The position numbers were made by a program, and so were the translations under genes. From contig CAMHEZ010000018.1 of NCBI GenBank assembly GCA_946184295.1, positions 1-46,359 of the forward strand: a stretch of 46,359 bases of DNA, read 5' to 3'. Positions within the stretch are counted from its first letter, which is position 1, and each line of letters starts with the position of its first letter. Below are positions 1 through 7,220 of the stretch, piece by piece. Source of the DNA: an uncultured Clostridia bacterium (GTDB lineage: Bacteria; Bacillota; Clostridia; Oscillospirales; Acutalibacteraceae). The notes under the pieces were generated by a model. That model was not told the DNA's origin and did no database searches. It worked only from the letters and a program-made list of their open reading frames with translations.

Positions 1-1
1 C

Positions 2-457
2 GCCGGTCTGACCTATCAGTGGCAGCTTTCCGACGACGCGGGCAAGACGTGGCGGAACAGCTCTACCAAGACCGCAAATTACAGCACTACCCTCTCCGAC
101 AAGAACAACGGACGGTATGTGCGTTGTATCGTGACCGACAAGTACGGCAATTCGGTCAAATCCGGCGCGGCGAGTATGAAGATCACCACACTGAAAATCA
201 CCGCGCAGCCGGTCAATCAAATCTTAAAGAAAGGCGCGACAGTCTCCTTCAAGGTGGCTGCCACCGGCGCCGGTCTGACCTATCAGTGGCAGCTTTCCGA
301 CGACGCGGGCAAGACGTGGCGGGACAGCTCCACCAAGGCCGCGACCTACAGCACCACTCTGAGCGACAAGAACAACGGACGCTATGTCCGCTGTATCGTA
401 ACCGATAAATACGGCAATTCGGTCAAGTCCGGCGCGGCAAGCATGAAGATCAAGTAA
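2..457 (+). CDS. C-terminal part of a repeat protein with bacterial Ig-like domains (5' end outside window)
   Basis: The reading frame is open from the left edge, so only about the last 151 residues are present. Two copies of a unit with a period of 267 bp (89 residues) are visible. Each carries a Y-Q-W-Q strand, the segment LSDDAGKTW, an N-G-R-Y-V-R-C-I-V strand and a K-S-G-A-A-S-M-K-I end, a pattern typical of bacterial Ig-like surface modules. The two copies are almost identical at DNA level, which implies recent duplication or conversion. The protein ends directly after the last repeat with no LPXTG, transmembrane anchor or choline-binding tail, so any surface attachment must lie upstream. 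A secreted adhesin or cell-wall protein is inferred; the substrate cannot be told. Confidence 0.8.
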   Translation, partial: AGLTYQWQLSDDAGKTWRNSSTKTANYSTTLSDKNNGRYVRCIVTDKYGNSVKSGAASMKITTLKITAQPVNQILKKGATVSFKVAATGAGLTYQWQLSDDAGKTWRDSSTKAATYSTTLSDKNNGRYVRCIVTDKYGNSVKSGAASMKIK

Positions 458-492
458 ACCGCCCTGTCGGGGTTGTCCCCTCAAAAGAAACA

Positions 493-540
493 ACCGGCGT
501 ATCCGTCCCGCTCCTGCGGAATCAGATACGCCGGTTTTTG
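493..540. terminator. Rho-independent terminator, probably bidirectional
   Basis: A 10-bp perfect stem (accggcgtat at 493-502, atacgccggt at 526-535) is followed by a T run on the plus strand. It sits between the convergent Ig-repeat gene and the radical SAM gene and can serve the former; on the minus strand an A/T-containing flank makes a weaker terminator. Confidence 0.8.
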
Positions 541-545
541 TCATT

Positions 546-1607
546 TCAATTCAAATATCGCTCCACAAACTGCGCTTCGTCCGCCGCCAGCATACGCCGC
601 GCCAAGCTATCCGCCGTTTCGATTAACATACGCTGGTACGTACACTGCACCGGCGACACTTCGCCCATATCGCCGCACTGCTGGAAATTCAGGCAGGCAC
701 AGTCGTTGACGCACCGCGATTCCAGCGCACAGCCCCGGCAGAACGACGGTTTGACAAGGCTGCGCCGATGAATCCTTTCCCGCACGGCCTCGTCAATGCC
801 GGTCTTCACCGTTCCTATCTGATATTCCGGCAATCCCCCGAACTGAATGCACGGGTAGATCGCTCCGTCCCAGTCAATGTAAAGCTTGCGGTGCCCCAAG
901 TCACACACATGGCAGGGCTTTTGTTTGGTGATACTCAGGATTTTCTCGTCAAAGGCATTGAAGGAAATCCGTTTGCCCTCCTGAAAGGCGGCGAATATGT
1001 AATCCGCGATGATATGAAGCTGCCGACCCAGCTCGTCCATGCTGTCGTCGTTCCAACCTGCGTCAGGGCGGGAATCAATCGCCAGATTGACCTGCCGCGC
1101 CCCTTTGGCATACAGGGAAATGACCGATTCCGCCGCCTGCGTCACGCAGTCCGCCGCCAGCGTCGCCATGATGAAGGCCTTCGGCTGCCAGCGCAGCAGC
1201 AGCATGAGCTTTTCGTCCAGCAGGGCGAGACAGTCCCGTCCGTCAGCATACAGCCGGTTGACCCGGCTCATCAAACCGTCGTGGGAGAGGGCAATTTTGA
1301 TACGGTTGTCACAGGCAAAGGTCAGAAATTCCTCGTCCAGCAGCAGGCCGTTGGTGGTCATGTTGTACCGGAACTCTTTTTCAGGGTGGGCAGTTGCGAC
1401 CCGCTCGACACACCGGTAAATCAACTCCTTCCGCAGCAGCGGTTCGCCGCCGAAGAAGGAAATACCGCCTTGTTTTTTACCGTCACCCGCCAGCAGGTCC
1501 ACCGCCGCCAGCGCGGTTTCCTCCGTCATGAAGACATGCTCATGCGACTCAAAGCAGTACCGGCACCGCAGATTGCATTGCTTTGTCAGAATCAATGTGC
1601 CGTTCAT
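546..1607 (-). CDS. Radical SAM/SPASM peptide-modifying enzyme
   Basis: 353 residues. The radical SAM cluster motif CxxxCxxC is at residues 11, 15 and 18, and GGEP is at 53-56. A SPASM-type C-terminus has cysteines at 232, 235, 253, 290, 293, 299, 303, 305, 311 and 322, enough for two auxiliary Fe-S clusters. Proteins of this design reductively cleave S-adenosylmethionine and modify peptides or proteins (sactipeptides, ranthipeptides, anaerobic sulfatase maturation). Its ATG overlaps the stop of the upstream lipoprotein-like peptide gene (ATGA), so the two are translationally coupled, and a second paralogous peptide lies just upstream. No sulfatase gene is nearby. The inference is that the two small peptides are its substrates; the chemistry (thioether, epimer or C-C link) is not predictable from the sequence. 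Fold class is near certain, substrate is not. Confidence 0.85.
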   Translation of the reverse strand: MNGTLILTKQCNLRCRYCFESHEHVFMTEETALAAVDLLAGDGKKQGGISFFGGEPLLRKELIYRCVERVATAHPEKEFRYNMTTNGLLLDEEFLTFACDNRIKIALSHDGLMSRVNRLYADGRDCLALLDEKLMLLLRWQPKAFIMATLAADCVTQAAESVISLYAKGARQVNLAIDSRPDAGWNDDSMDELGRQLHIIADYIFAAFQEGKRISFNAFDEKILSITKQKPCHVCDLGHRKLYIDWDGAIYPCIQFGGLPEYQIGTVKTGIDEAVRERIHRRSLVKPSFCRGCALESRCVNDCACLNFQQCGDMGEVSPVQCTYQRMLIETADSLARRMLAADEAQFVERYLN

Positions 1608-1927
1608 TGAGAAAATTCTCCGTCTTGCGGCATAGAAACGACATCGCCGTCCAACAGATACGGCTCATCGTTTCCCTCATCGGCAGACTCCACCATGATC
1701 TTGCCCTCATAGGGAAGCTGGCCGCCGCTCTTGGCGTCGGATTCGGATACACAGGACGAACCGCCGTCCGGGTCCTGATACGGCACGTCCCCCGCATAGG
1801 ACATATCCTGCTTGCAGCCGGTCAGACCGCCGAGCAGCGCCGCTCCCATCGCACCGATGGCAAATTTTTTCAAAAAAACCTCACGGGAATAGCCCGCATC
1901 GTAACGCTCTGTTTTCTTCAATTTCAT
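1604..1927 (-). CDS. Small lipoprotein-like acidic peptide A, candidate radical SAM substrate
   Basis: 107 residues starting at MKLKKTERYDAGY, with GGAGG nine bases before the ATG. An unusually long polar N-region (1-21) is followed by a hydrophobic Gly/Ala segment (22-35) and L-T-G-C with Cys38, which fits a lipobox. The mature part is strongly acidic and holds a second Cys59 within C-V-S-E-S-D, preceded by Y-A-G, Y-Q and D-G. These spaced motifs are shared with the paralogue immediately upstream, while the last 40 residues diverge. The stop codon overlaps the radical SAM start. Two readings fit: a small lipoprotein, or a RiPP-like precursor whose leader is the N-region and whose core is the conserved Cys/Asp-rich block. 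I recognise no named family. Confidence 0.75.
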   Translation of the reverse strand: MKLKKTERYDAGYSREVFLKKFAIGAMGAALLGGLTGCKQDMSYAGDVPYQDPDGGSSCVSESDAKSGGQLPYEGKIMVESADEGNDEPYLLDGDVVSMPQDGEFSQ

Positions 1928-1943
1928 GATATGATACCTCCTG

Positions 1944-2231
1944 TCACACCTGCGTATCTTCTGAGGAAACAGATTCTTCCGACGCAAATCGCTTCGGCTC
2001 CACATAGAATGTTTCACTGCCTGTGACAACTTCGTCCTCAGCTATGTCCGACTCCGACACGCAGACTTGCGCCCCGTCATACTCCTGGTAGGTCATGCCG
2101 CCCGCATACGTCGCACACGCGGACAGACTGCCAATCATCGCGGCGCCCAACGCTCCCATCGCGCATCTTTTCAGAAAATCCTCGCTCGTATAGCCCGCAC
2201 AATAGCTCTCCGTTTTTTTCAGCTTCATCAT
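1944..2231 (-). CDS. Small lipoprotein-like acidic peptide B, paralogue of peptide A
   Basis: 95 residues; AAAGGAG lies six bases before the first of two adjacent ATGs (2231 or 2228). The N-terminus MMKLKKTESYCAGY and the segment F-L-K-R followed by a Gly/Ala helix and L-S-A-C (Cys39) parallel peptide A. After the lipobox come Y-A-G-G, T-Y-Q, D-G and C-V-S-E-S-D (Cys57), then an acidic Ser/Glu-rich tail. It has extra cysteines at 11 and 23 that peptide A lacks. The stop lies just ahead of the peptide A ribosome binding site, so B-A-radical SAM form one operon. A TTGACA sequence sits about 50 bases upstream of the start, but no good -10 is spaced with it. The duplication with conserved motifs around Cys57/59 points to selection on that block. 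Confidence 0.75.
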   Translation of the reverse strand: MMKLKKTESYCAGYTSEDFLKRCAMGALGAAMIGSLSACATYAGGMTYQEYDGAQVCVSESDIAEDEVVTGSETFYVEPKRFASEESVSSEDTQV

Positions 2232-2316
2232 ACCCAGCTCCTTTCTGTGGTCCTTCATTCCTATAACCTTTTACAATGTCAAACGGTTGGTGTTTTCAAA
2301 CGATTTTTTAAACACC

Positions 2317-2353
2317 AAAAAGCCCCCAGCATTCATCAGAACATTGGGGGCTT
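2317..2353 (-). terminator. Rho-independent terminator
   Basis: On the minus strand an eight-base stem (agccccca at 2321-2328 paired with 2345-2352) is followed by TTTTT. It ends the transcript of the carboxyltransferase operon and isolates it from the peptide operon further down. Confidence 0.8.
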
Positions 2354-2384
2354 ACGATTCTCATGATTAAGATGATTAAGATGA

Positions 2385-3782
2385 TTACACCGGGTGAACC
2401 TTTGCCTTCATGTCGGCGTGCGCGGTGTCAATGCCGTATTTCTCATCGCGGCGCTTCTTGAAGAACTTGGTCGCGACCTGACCGAAGCAGGCATAGGAGA
2501 GAACGTCCTCTTCCTGTTCGAGATACTCCGTCATCTCGGCGCGCAGCTTGTCAAGCTCCGGTTCGAGCAGATCGGCGGGACGACAGTCAATCGGCTTGCT
2601 GTCGCCGATGATCTTCTTGCGGAAGGCGGGGTCAATGGGCATCGGCGTTCTGCCGTAGGTGCCCTGCACCAGACCCTTGAACTCGTTGGAGGTCATCTTG
2701 TAGCGCTCGCCGCAGATGACATTCAGCACGGCCTGCGTGCCGACGATCTGGGATGTCGGCGTGACAAGCGGCGGATAACCCGCGTCTTCACGCACGCGCG
2801 GCACTTCGTTGAGCACGTCGGGCAGCTTGTCGAGCTGACCCGCTTCTTTGAGCTGCGATACGAGGTTGGAGAGCATGCCGCCCGGCACCTGATAGAGCAG
2901 CGTCTTGGAATCGACTTCGAGCACCTTCGGATTCATCAGACCGCTTTCCAGATACTTCTGGCGCAGCGTCTCGACATAATCGCGAATCTCGCCCAGCAGA
3001 TTCAGGTCGAGGCCGGTGTCGTACTCGGTACCCTGCAAGGCAGCTACCATGGATTCGGTGGCCGGATGGGACGTGCCGAGTGCCAGCGGCGACATGGCGG
3101 TGTCCACCACGTCAACACCCGCCTCAATGCCCTTGAGCAGGCTCATCGAAGCCAGACCCGAGGTATAATGCGTGTGAAGCTGAATCGGCACCTTGACGGT
3201 CTCCTTGAGCGCTTTCACGAGATCATATGTTCCGTAAGGAGTCAGCAAGCCCGCCATATCCTTGATGCAGATGGAATCCGCACCGGCGTTTTCCAGCGTC
3301 TTGGCGTACTTGGTGTAATAGTCCAGTGTAAATACCGGGCCGGTGGTGTATGAAATGCAGCCCTGCACATGACCGCCGTACTTCTTGGCGGCATTGATGG
3401 AGGTTTCCAGGTTGCGGATATCGTTGAGCGCGTCGAAAATACGCATGATGTCAATGCCATTGTCAATCGACTTGGCAACGAAATACTCAATCACGTCATC
3501 GGCATAGTGACGGTAGCCCAGCATATTCTGCCCGCGGAAGAGCATCTGGAGCTTGGTATTGGGGCAGGCCTTGCGAATGGTGCGCAGGCGTTCCCACGGG
3601 TCCTCACCCAAAAAGCGCAGGCAGGCGTCAAACGTCGCGCCGCCCCAACATTCGAGCGAATGGAAGCCCACTTTATCCAGATTGGCCAGCATGGGGAGCA
3701 TTTCCTCGGTGGTCATTCTGGTGGCAATCAAAGACTGGTGCGCGTCGCGCAGCACCGTTTCGGTAATTCTGATCTGTGGCAT
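2385..3782 (-). CDS. Oxaloacetate decarboxylase alpha / transcarboxylase 5S-like subunit
   Basis: 465 residues from ATG at 3782, with GGAGG six bases before it; further upstream codons in frame belong to the preceding gene's flank. The HMGL-like TIM barrel shows T-V-L-R-D-A-H-Q-S at residues 8-16, the catalytic-lysine region I-C-I-K-D-M-A-G-L and the metal-site H-T-H-Y. A conserved carboxylase C-terminal domain follows. Family members move CO2 between biotin and pyruvate/oxaloacetate. It is co-transcribed with a biotin carrier and an acyl-CoA carboxyltransferase but with no membrane beta subunit, so a Na+-pumping decarboxylase cannot be built from this locus alone. A soluble transcarboxylase like the propionibacterial 5S subunit is the better analogy. 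It has no fused biotin domain. Confidence 0.88.
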   Translation of the reverse strand: MPQIRITETVLRDAHQSLIATRMTTEEMLPMLANLDKVGFHSLECWGGATFDACLRFLGEDPWERLRTIRKACPNTKLQMLFRGQNMLGYRHYADDVIEYFVAKSIDNGIDIMRIFDALNDIRNLETSINAAKKYGGHVQGCISYTTGPVFTLDYYTKYAKTLENAGADSICIKDMAGLLTPYGTYDLVKALKETVKVPIQLHTHYTSGLASMSLLKGIEAGVDVVDTAMSPLALGTSHPATESMVAALQGTEYDTGLDLNLLGEIRDYVETLRQKYLESGLMNPKVLEVDSKTLLYQVPGGMLSNLVSQLKEAGQLDKLPDVLNEVPRVREDAGYPPLVTPTSQIVGTQAVLNVICGERYKMTSNEFKGLVQGTYGRTPMPIDPAFRKKIIGDSKPIDCRPADLLEPELDKLRAEMTEYLEQEEDVLSYACFGQVATKFFKKRRDEKYGIDTAHADMKAKVHPV

Positions 3783-3801
3783 GACTTTCCTCCCGCTTCC
3801 A

Positions 3802-4170
3802 TCAGCCCAACGAGACGAGAGCGCCGCCGGACTCGACGGTCTGACCCTTGGTAACGTGAACCGCGACAACCTTGGCGTCCTTGGGAGCGACAATGGCGTT
3901 CTCCATCTTCATGGCTTCCAGCACGATCAGCGTATCGCCGGACTTGACGGTATCGCCGACCTTGACCTTGATGTCAAGCACCGTGCCGGGCATGGGGGAA
4001 TTGACAGGCTCGCCGCCTGCCGCAGTGGGGGCAGGTGCGGGAGCAGCCTTGGGCGCGGGAGCGGGTGCCGCGGCAGGAGCGGCGGGTGCGGCGGAAACGG
4101 CGCCTTCGCCGACTTCCTCCACCTGAACGTCATAAGCGACACCGTTAACGGTAATCTTTAAGTTTTTCAT
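3802..4170 (-). CDS. Biotin carboxyl carrier protein
   Basis: 122 residues, with AGGAGG before the ATG. A short N-terminal part is followed by a Pro/Ala-rich flexible linker (about residues 27-52), and then a biotinyl domain with E-A-M-K-M-E-N, where Lys88 should be biotinylated. This is the usual architecture of the gamma/1.3S carrier of decarboxylases and transcarboxylases. The linker lets the biotin swing between the two carboxyltransferase subunits encoded on either side. The tight operon spacing (19 and 38 bases) supports one complex. Confidence 0.92.
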   Translation of the reverse strand: MKNLKITVNGVAYDVQVEEVGEGAVSAAPAAPAAAPAPAPKAAPAPAPTAAGGEPVNSPMPGTVLDIKVKVGDTVKSGDTLIVLEAMKMENAIVAPKDAKVVAVHVTKGQTVESGGALVSLG

Positions 4171-4208
4171 GGGAATGTTCCTCCTGAATTGATGTGATAT
4201 ATAAACAA

Positions 4209-5603
4209 TTACAGTTGAATGTTGGAATGCTTCTTTGCCATGCGCGTGACCTTCTTGGACGCGAGCATTTCAAGCGCGGCGGCAACAACCTTGCGGGTAT
4301 CGGCCGGGGCAATCACGTCGTCTACATAGCCGTCCGCGGCGGAAGCGGCGGGAGAAGCCAGCGTATTCTTGTATTCCTCGACGATTTCGACACGTCTCTC
4401 GGCGGGATTCTGCACACCCTTGAGCCTGTCGCTATACATAATGGCGGCGTAAGTTTCAGGCGCGAGCGGCGCGATGACGGCATTCGGCCACGCAACCGTG
4501 AGGTCGGCGTTGGCGGCTCTGCCCGCCATGGAAACAAAGGCCGGGCCGTACACGGAACCGACAATCACGGCAATCTTGACAGTGGTAGCCTCGGCATAAG
4601 CGTGAGCGACCTTGGCCGCGTCGCGTACGGATTCAAAGCCATAAGTATCCACCAGCGAAACCAGCGGAATGGAGAACGCGTCGCAGAAGCGCACGAAACG
4701 CGCCAGCTTGGCGGCGCTGTTGGCGTCGATCTTGCCGCCGTCGTTGCGGCTTCTGGAAGCGACGATACCCACCGTATTGCCCTCGACGGTGGCCAGACCG
4801 GTCAGCACGCTTCTGCCGAACTTGGGCTGAAGGTCGAGCAGGCTGCCCGCGTCAATCACGCCGGTGGTGATGTGGGAAATAATGCGGGTATCGGTGCCGA
4901 TCGCGGCGGAAGCGGCGTTGAGTTCCTCTCCGCTGACGACAGGCTCCGCAAAGTCGGTAATCGGAGCGATGCCGAGGTTATTGGAGGGCAGCATCGTGAT
5001 GAGCTTTCTCGCCTGACGCAGCGCATCCGGCACGTCCTTGGCCAGCATATGTACGCTGTCTGCCGCGTCTTCGGTCTTTTTCTCACGACCGTTGGTCTCG
5101 ATGCCAAAGTCGGTGCCCTGCGCCGCGATGACGATATCCGCACTCGACGCAATCAGCGCGTTGGTGCCAAGACAGGTGCCCGCGATGACAGAAATCTGCG
5201 GAACAACGCCCGACAGACCGCTGCTCCACAGCAGCATATCGCCGTAGGCCGCCAGAATCTCGCCGCCTTCTTTGAGGCGCGCGCCCTGCGAATCGTAAAT
5301 GCCGACAACCGGTGCGCCTGTCTTAGCGGCAAAGTCGTAAATTTTCTTGATCTTGCCGGCCTGTGCCTTGGAGATCGCGCCGCCCGCCACGTCGCCGTCC
5401 TGGGCAAACGCGTAGACCGGCAGACCTTCGACCGTGCCGTAAGCCGTGACCACTTCGGCCAGCCCGCCCTCGGACTTGACCAGCGTGTCAAATTCCATCA
5501 TGGAGCCCTCGTCAAAGAGCATGGAAAGGCGCTTGTAAGCGACGGTCGCTCTGACAGCAGCCTTCATTTCGAGAACTTCGTGCAATTTGCTTTCCAAATT
5601 CAC
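4209..5603 (-). CDS. Acyl-CoA carboxyltransferase subunit (methylmalonyl-CoA decarboxylase alpha / 12S-like)
   Basis: 464 residues with a GTG start preceded by AGGGGGG eight bases upstream. Two crotonase-like carboxyltransferase halves are visible: S-Q-G-A-R-L-K-E-G and G-T-C-L-G-T-N-A in the first, G-R-A-A-N-A and A-P-L-A-P-E in the second. The family transfers carboxyl groups between biotin and acyl-CoA. It is about 50 residues shorter than classical 12S/MmdA subunits, mostly at the N-terminus. As first gene of the operon it is followed by the biotin carrier and the pyruvate-type carboxyltransferase, which together match the subunit set of methylmalonyl-CoA:pyruvate transcarboxylase. Which acyl-CoA is used cannot be read from the sequence. 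Confidence 0.88.
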   Translation of the reverse strand: MNLESKLHEVLEMKAAVRATVAYKRLSMLFDEGSMMEFDTLVKSEGGLAEVVTAYGTVEGLPVYAFAQDGDVAGGAISKAQAGKIKKIYDFAAKTGAPVVGIYDSQGARLKEGGEILAAYGDMLLWSSGLSGVVPQISVIAGTCLGTNALIASSADIVIAAQGTDFGIETNGREKKTEDAADSVHMLAKDVPDALRQARKLITMLPSNNLGIAPITDFAEPVVSGEELNAASAAIGTDTRIISHITTGVIDAGSLLDLQPKFGRSVLTGLATVEGNTVGIVASRSRNDGGKIDANSAAKLARFVRFCDAFSIPLVSLVDTYGFESVRDAAKVAHAYAEATTVKIAVIVGSVYGPAFVSMAGRAANADLTVAWPNAVIAPLAPETYAAIMYSDRLKGVQNPAERRVEIVEEYKNTLASPAASAADGYVDDVIAPADTRKVVAAALEMLASKKVTRMAKKHSNIQL

Positions 5604-5691
5604 TCTGCTAACCCCCCTGAATTTCTAAAGCAGCGCGGCAGCAAATCCTACTACCCCACTGTAATGAATAATGTTTTATGCTTTGTACCTT

Positions 5692-5720
5692 ATTATATTA
5701 CACCCACAAACGATATACAA
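5692..5720 (-). promoter_or_regulatory. Sigma-A-type promoter for the transcarboxylase operon
   Basis: On the minus strand TTGTAT (5715-5720), a 17-base spacer and a perfect TATAAT (5692-5697) precede the GTG start by about 90 bases. Confidence 0.7.
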
Positions 5721-5750
5721 GGATTAATTTATCACTTGCCAACAAATTCC

Positions 5751-6119
5751 CTATTTTTGACAGAAATGTACCACATTTTTCGTCGCAATTGTCACATTTT
5801 TTCCGTCCGGCACAAAGCCCACCCGTTTGAGAATCGCGTTGTTCAGGCTTTCGGGAGCGCTCACGGTCGGCACGGCGCGGTTGAAGGCATACGAAATCAC
5901 CGCACGCAGCAGCAGCTCGCCGGTGAAATCGTCGGCGTAGTCCCACGTGTGCAGGGTCAGCACCGCATCGGCTGCCTCGCCTGCCACGGTCATGGCGGCA
6001 TTGCCCGTCACCTCATCGTTCTCATAGGCACGCAGGAGCGCCGTATCGGCGGGCAGTCCGGTTTTCGCTATGTATTGACTGAGTTCGTCTTTATCTGTTA
6101 CAGGATGAATTTCCAGCAT
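5751..6119 (-). CDS. Small GNAT-like protein (possible N-acetyltransferase)
   Basis: 122 residues starting MLEIHPVTDKDEL, with GAGAGG before the ATG. The opening I-x-x-V-T-D-K-D-E and the late stretch A-I-L-K-R-V-G-F-V-P-D-G resemble a GNAT fold, whose last strands often read N-x-A-x-R-x-G-F. The acetyl-CoA loop Q/R-x-x-G-x-G/A is not clear, so activity is doubtful. The upstream flank is occupied by a dispersed hairpin repeat, and the gene ends about 30 bases before the divergently spaced carboxylase promoter. No specific substrate can be proposed. Confidence 0.55.
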   Translation of the reverse strand: MLEIHPVTDKDELSQYIAKTGLPADTALLRAYENDEVTGNAAMTVAGEAADAVLTLHTWDYADDFTGELLLRAVISYAFNRAVPTVSAPESLNNAILKRVGFVPDGKNVTIATKNVVHFCQK

Positions 6120-6164
6120 TTTTTTATACCTCTCTTTGATGGTTTGCTTCTGTAGGAGCTTTTT

Positions 6165-6341
6165 GGGGATTCGCCTGACTGCGTTTTTAGTCTTGGTACG
6201 TGTGGCTCGGTCGGCTAAAGCCTCCCTCATGGGGCTTTGCCCCATTCCCCAGTGGTGGCGAGTGCCCTAGCTTTCGCTTGCGAAAGCTTACGCCCCTGCC
6301 AAAGGGACCAGTCCCTTTGGAAACCCGCGCTTCGCTTAATT
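6165..6341 (-). repeat. Dispersed hairpin repeat, copy R1
   Basis: Read on the minus strand, it begins AATTAAGCGAAGCGCGGG at the rluB stop codon, which it supplies. It continues through a hairpin of AAAGGGAC/GTCCCTTT, a perfect 20-bp palindrome centred in the block at 6269-6288, a GGGGC/GCCCC hairpin, and ends near GGCGAATCC. A 53-bp block (6249-6301) is identical to copy R2 at 10264-10316. Further copies are at 18920, 31996 and 42703. Confidence 0.85.
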
Positions 6342-7145
6342 GCGCTTCGCTTTTTCTTTATTCTTTCTGTATGGTGCTTTTTCGGCGGCTTTGGCGGCAC
6401 GCTTCTGGCGCGAAGCGGAAATCTGCGCGGACGCCATCAGCGAGCGAAGCTCGTCGTCGTTCAGGTCGCGCCAGTCGCCCTGCTTGAGCATACCCAGCTT
6501 GACATTCCCCACCGCGATGCGCTTCAAACGAATCACGTCCAGCCCCAATTCCTCGCACATCTTGCGAATCTGCCGGTTACGCCCTTCATAAAGCGTAATC
6601 AGCAGCACACAGCGGTTTTCTTCCTTGGTCACCAGATTTACGTCGGCGGGCAGCGTCATCTGTCCGTCGATCATCAGTCCTTCCGAGAGCTTGGTCAGCA
6701 TCTCCTCCGTCACCTGCTGCCGCACCGTCACGCGGTAGGTCTTGGAAACGTGGCTGCGGGGGTGGGAAATGCGGTTGGCAAATTCGCCGTCATTGGTCAT
6801 GAGCAGCAATCCCTCGCTGTCGCGGTCGAGCCGTCCCACGGGGAACACGCGCTCCTGCACATCTGCCACCAGCTCGGCCACACACTTGCGCCCCAGCTCA
6901 TCGTCCATCGTCGTCACAAAACCGCGCGGCTTGTGCAGCATGATATACACCTTGCGGCTGTTCTGCGGCACGAGCTTTTTGGAGCCCACCGTCACCTTGT
7001 CGGCGGCGGGGTCCACCTTGTCGCCAATGCTCGCCACGCGTCCGTTGACGCGCACCTTACCCTCGGCAATCAGCTCTTCGGCCTTGCGCCGCGAGGCAAT
7101 GCCGCAGTCGGCAATCAATTTTTGCAGCCTGATTTTCTCAGCCAT
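6336..7145 (-). CDS. rluB: rRNA large-subunit pseudouridine synthase B (RluB/RsuA family)
   Basis: 269 residues. An N-terminal S4 RNA-binding domain (about 4-60) is followed by the RsuA/RluB catalytic domain with G-R-L-D-R-D-S at 104-110, where Asp107 is the nucleophile. The later E-G-R-N-R-Q-I-R-K-M motif is also typical. It should convert a uridine of 23S rRNA to pseudouridine. A basic Lys/Arg/Ala tail extends beyond the domain. The final Asn and the stop are contributed by the edge of repeat R1. It lies downstream of the scp/dacF cluster, in the order often seen in clostridia. Confidence 0.9.
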   Translation of the reverse strand: MAEKIRLQKLIADCGIASRRKAEELIAEGKVRVNGRVASIGDKVDPAADKVTVGSKKLVPQNSRKVYIMLHKPRGFVTTMDDELGRKCVAELVADVQERVFPVGRLDRDSEGLLLMTNDGEFANRISHPRSHVSKTYRVTVRQQVTEEMLTKLSEGLMIDGQMTLPADVNLVTKEENRCVLLITLYEGRNRQIRKMCEELGLDVIRLKRIAVGNVKLGMLKQGDWRDLNDDELRSLMASAQISASRQKRAAKAAEKAPYRKNKEKAKRN

Positions 7146-7185
7146 ATCTCACTCTTCCTTCTCAAATATGCACGTTGCCATATGT

Positions 7186-7209
7186 AAAGAGGCACCTCAC
7201 GCGCCTCTT
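7186..7209 (-). terminator. Possible terminator after dacF
   Basis: A seven-bp stem (aagaggc 7187-7193, gcctctt 7203-7209) is followed on the minus strand by only TTTA, so termination may be partial. Confidence 0.45.
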
Positions 7210-7220
7210 GGGGTTGTCCG

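Noticed and set aside
4194-6155. Plus-strand frame of 653 codons opposite the carboxyltransferase
   Set aside because: It runs antisense across three well-supported genes and has no family motifs; high-GC codon use leaves the opposite strand open.
6120-6245. Longer start for the GNAT-like gene
   Set aside because: The extra codons are repeat R1 read in frame (Arg/Lys-rich), with the best ribosome site near 6130.
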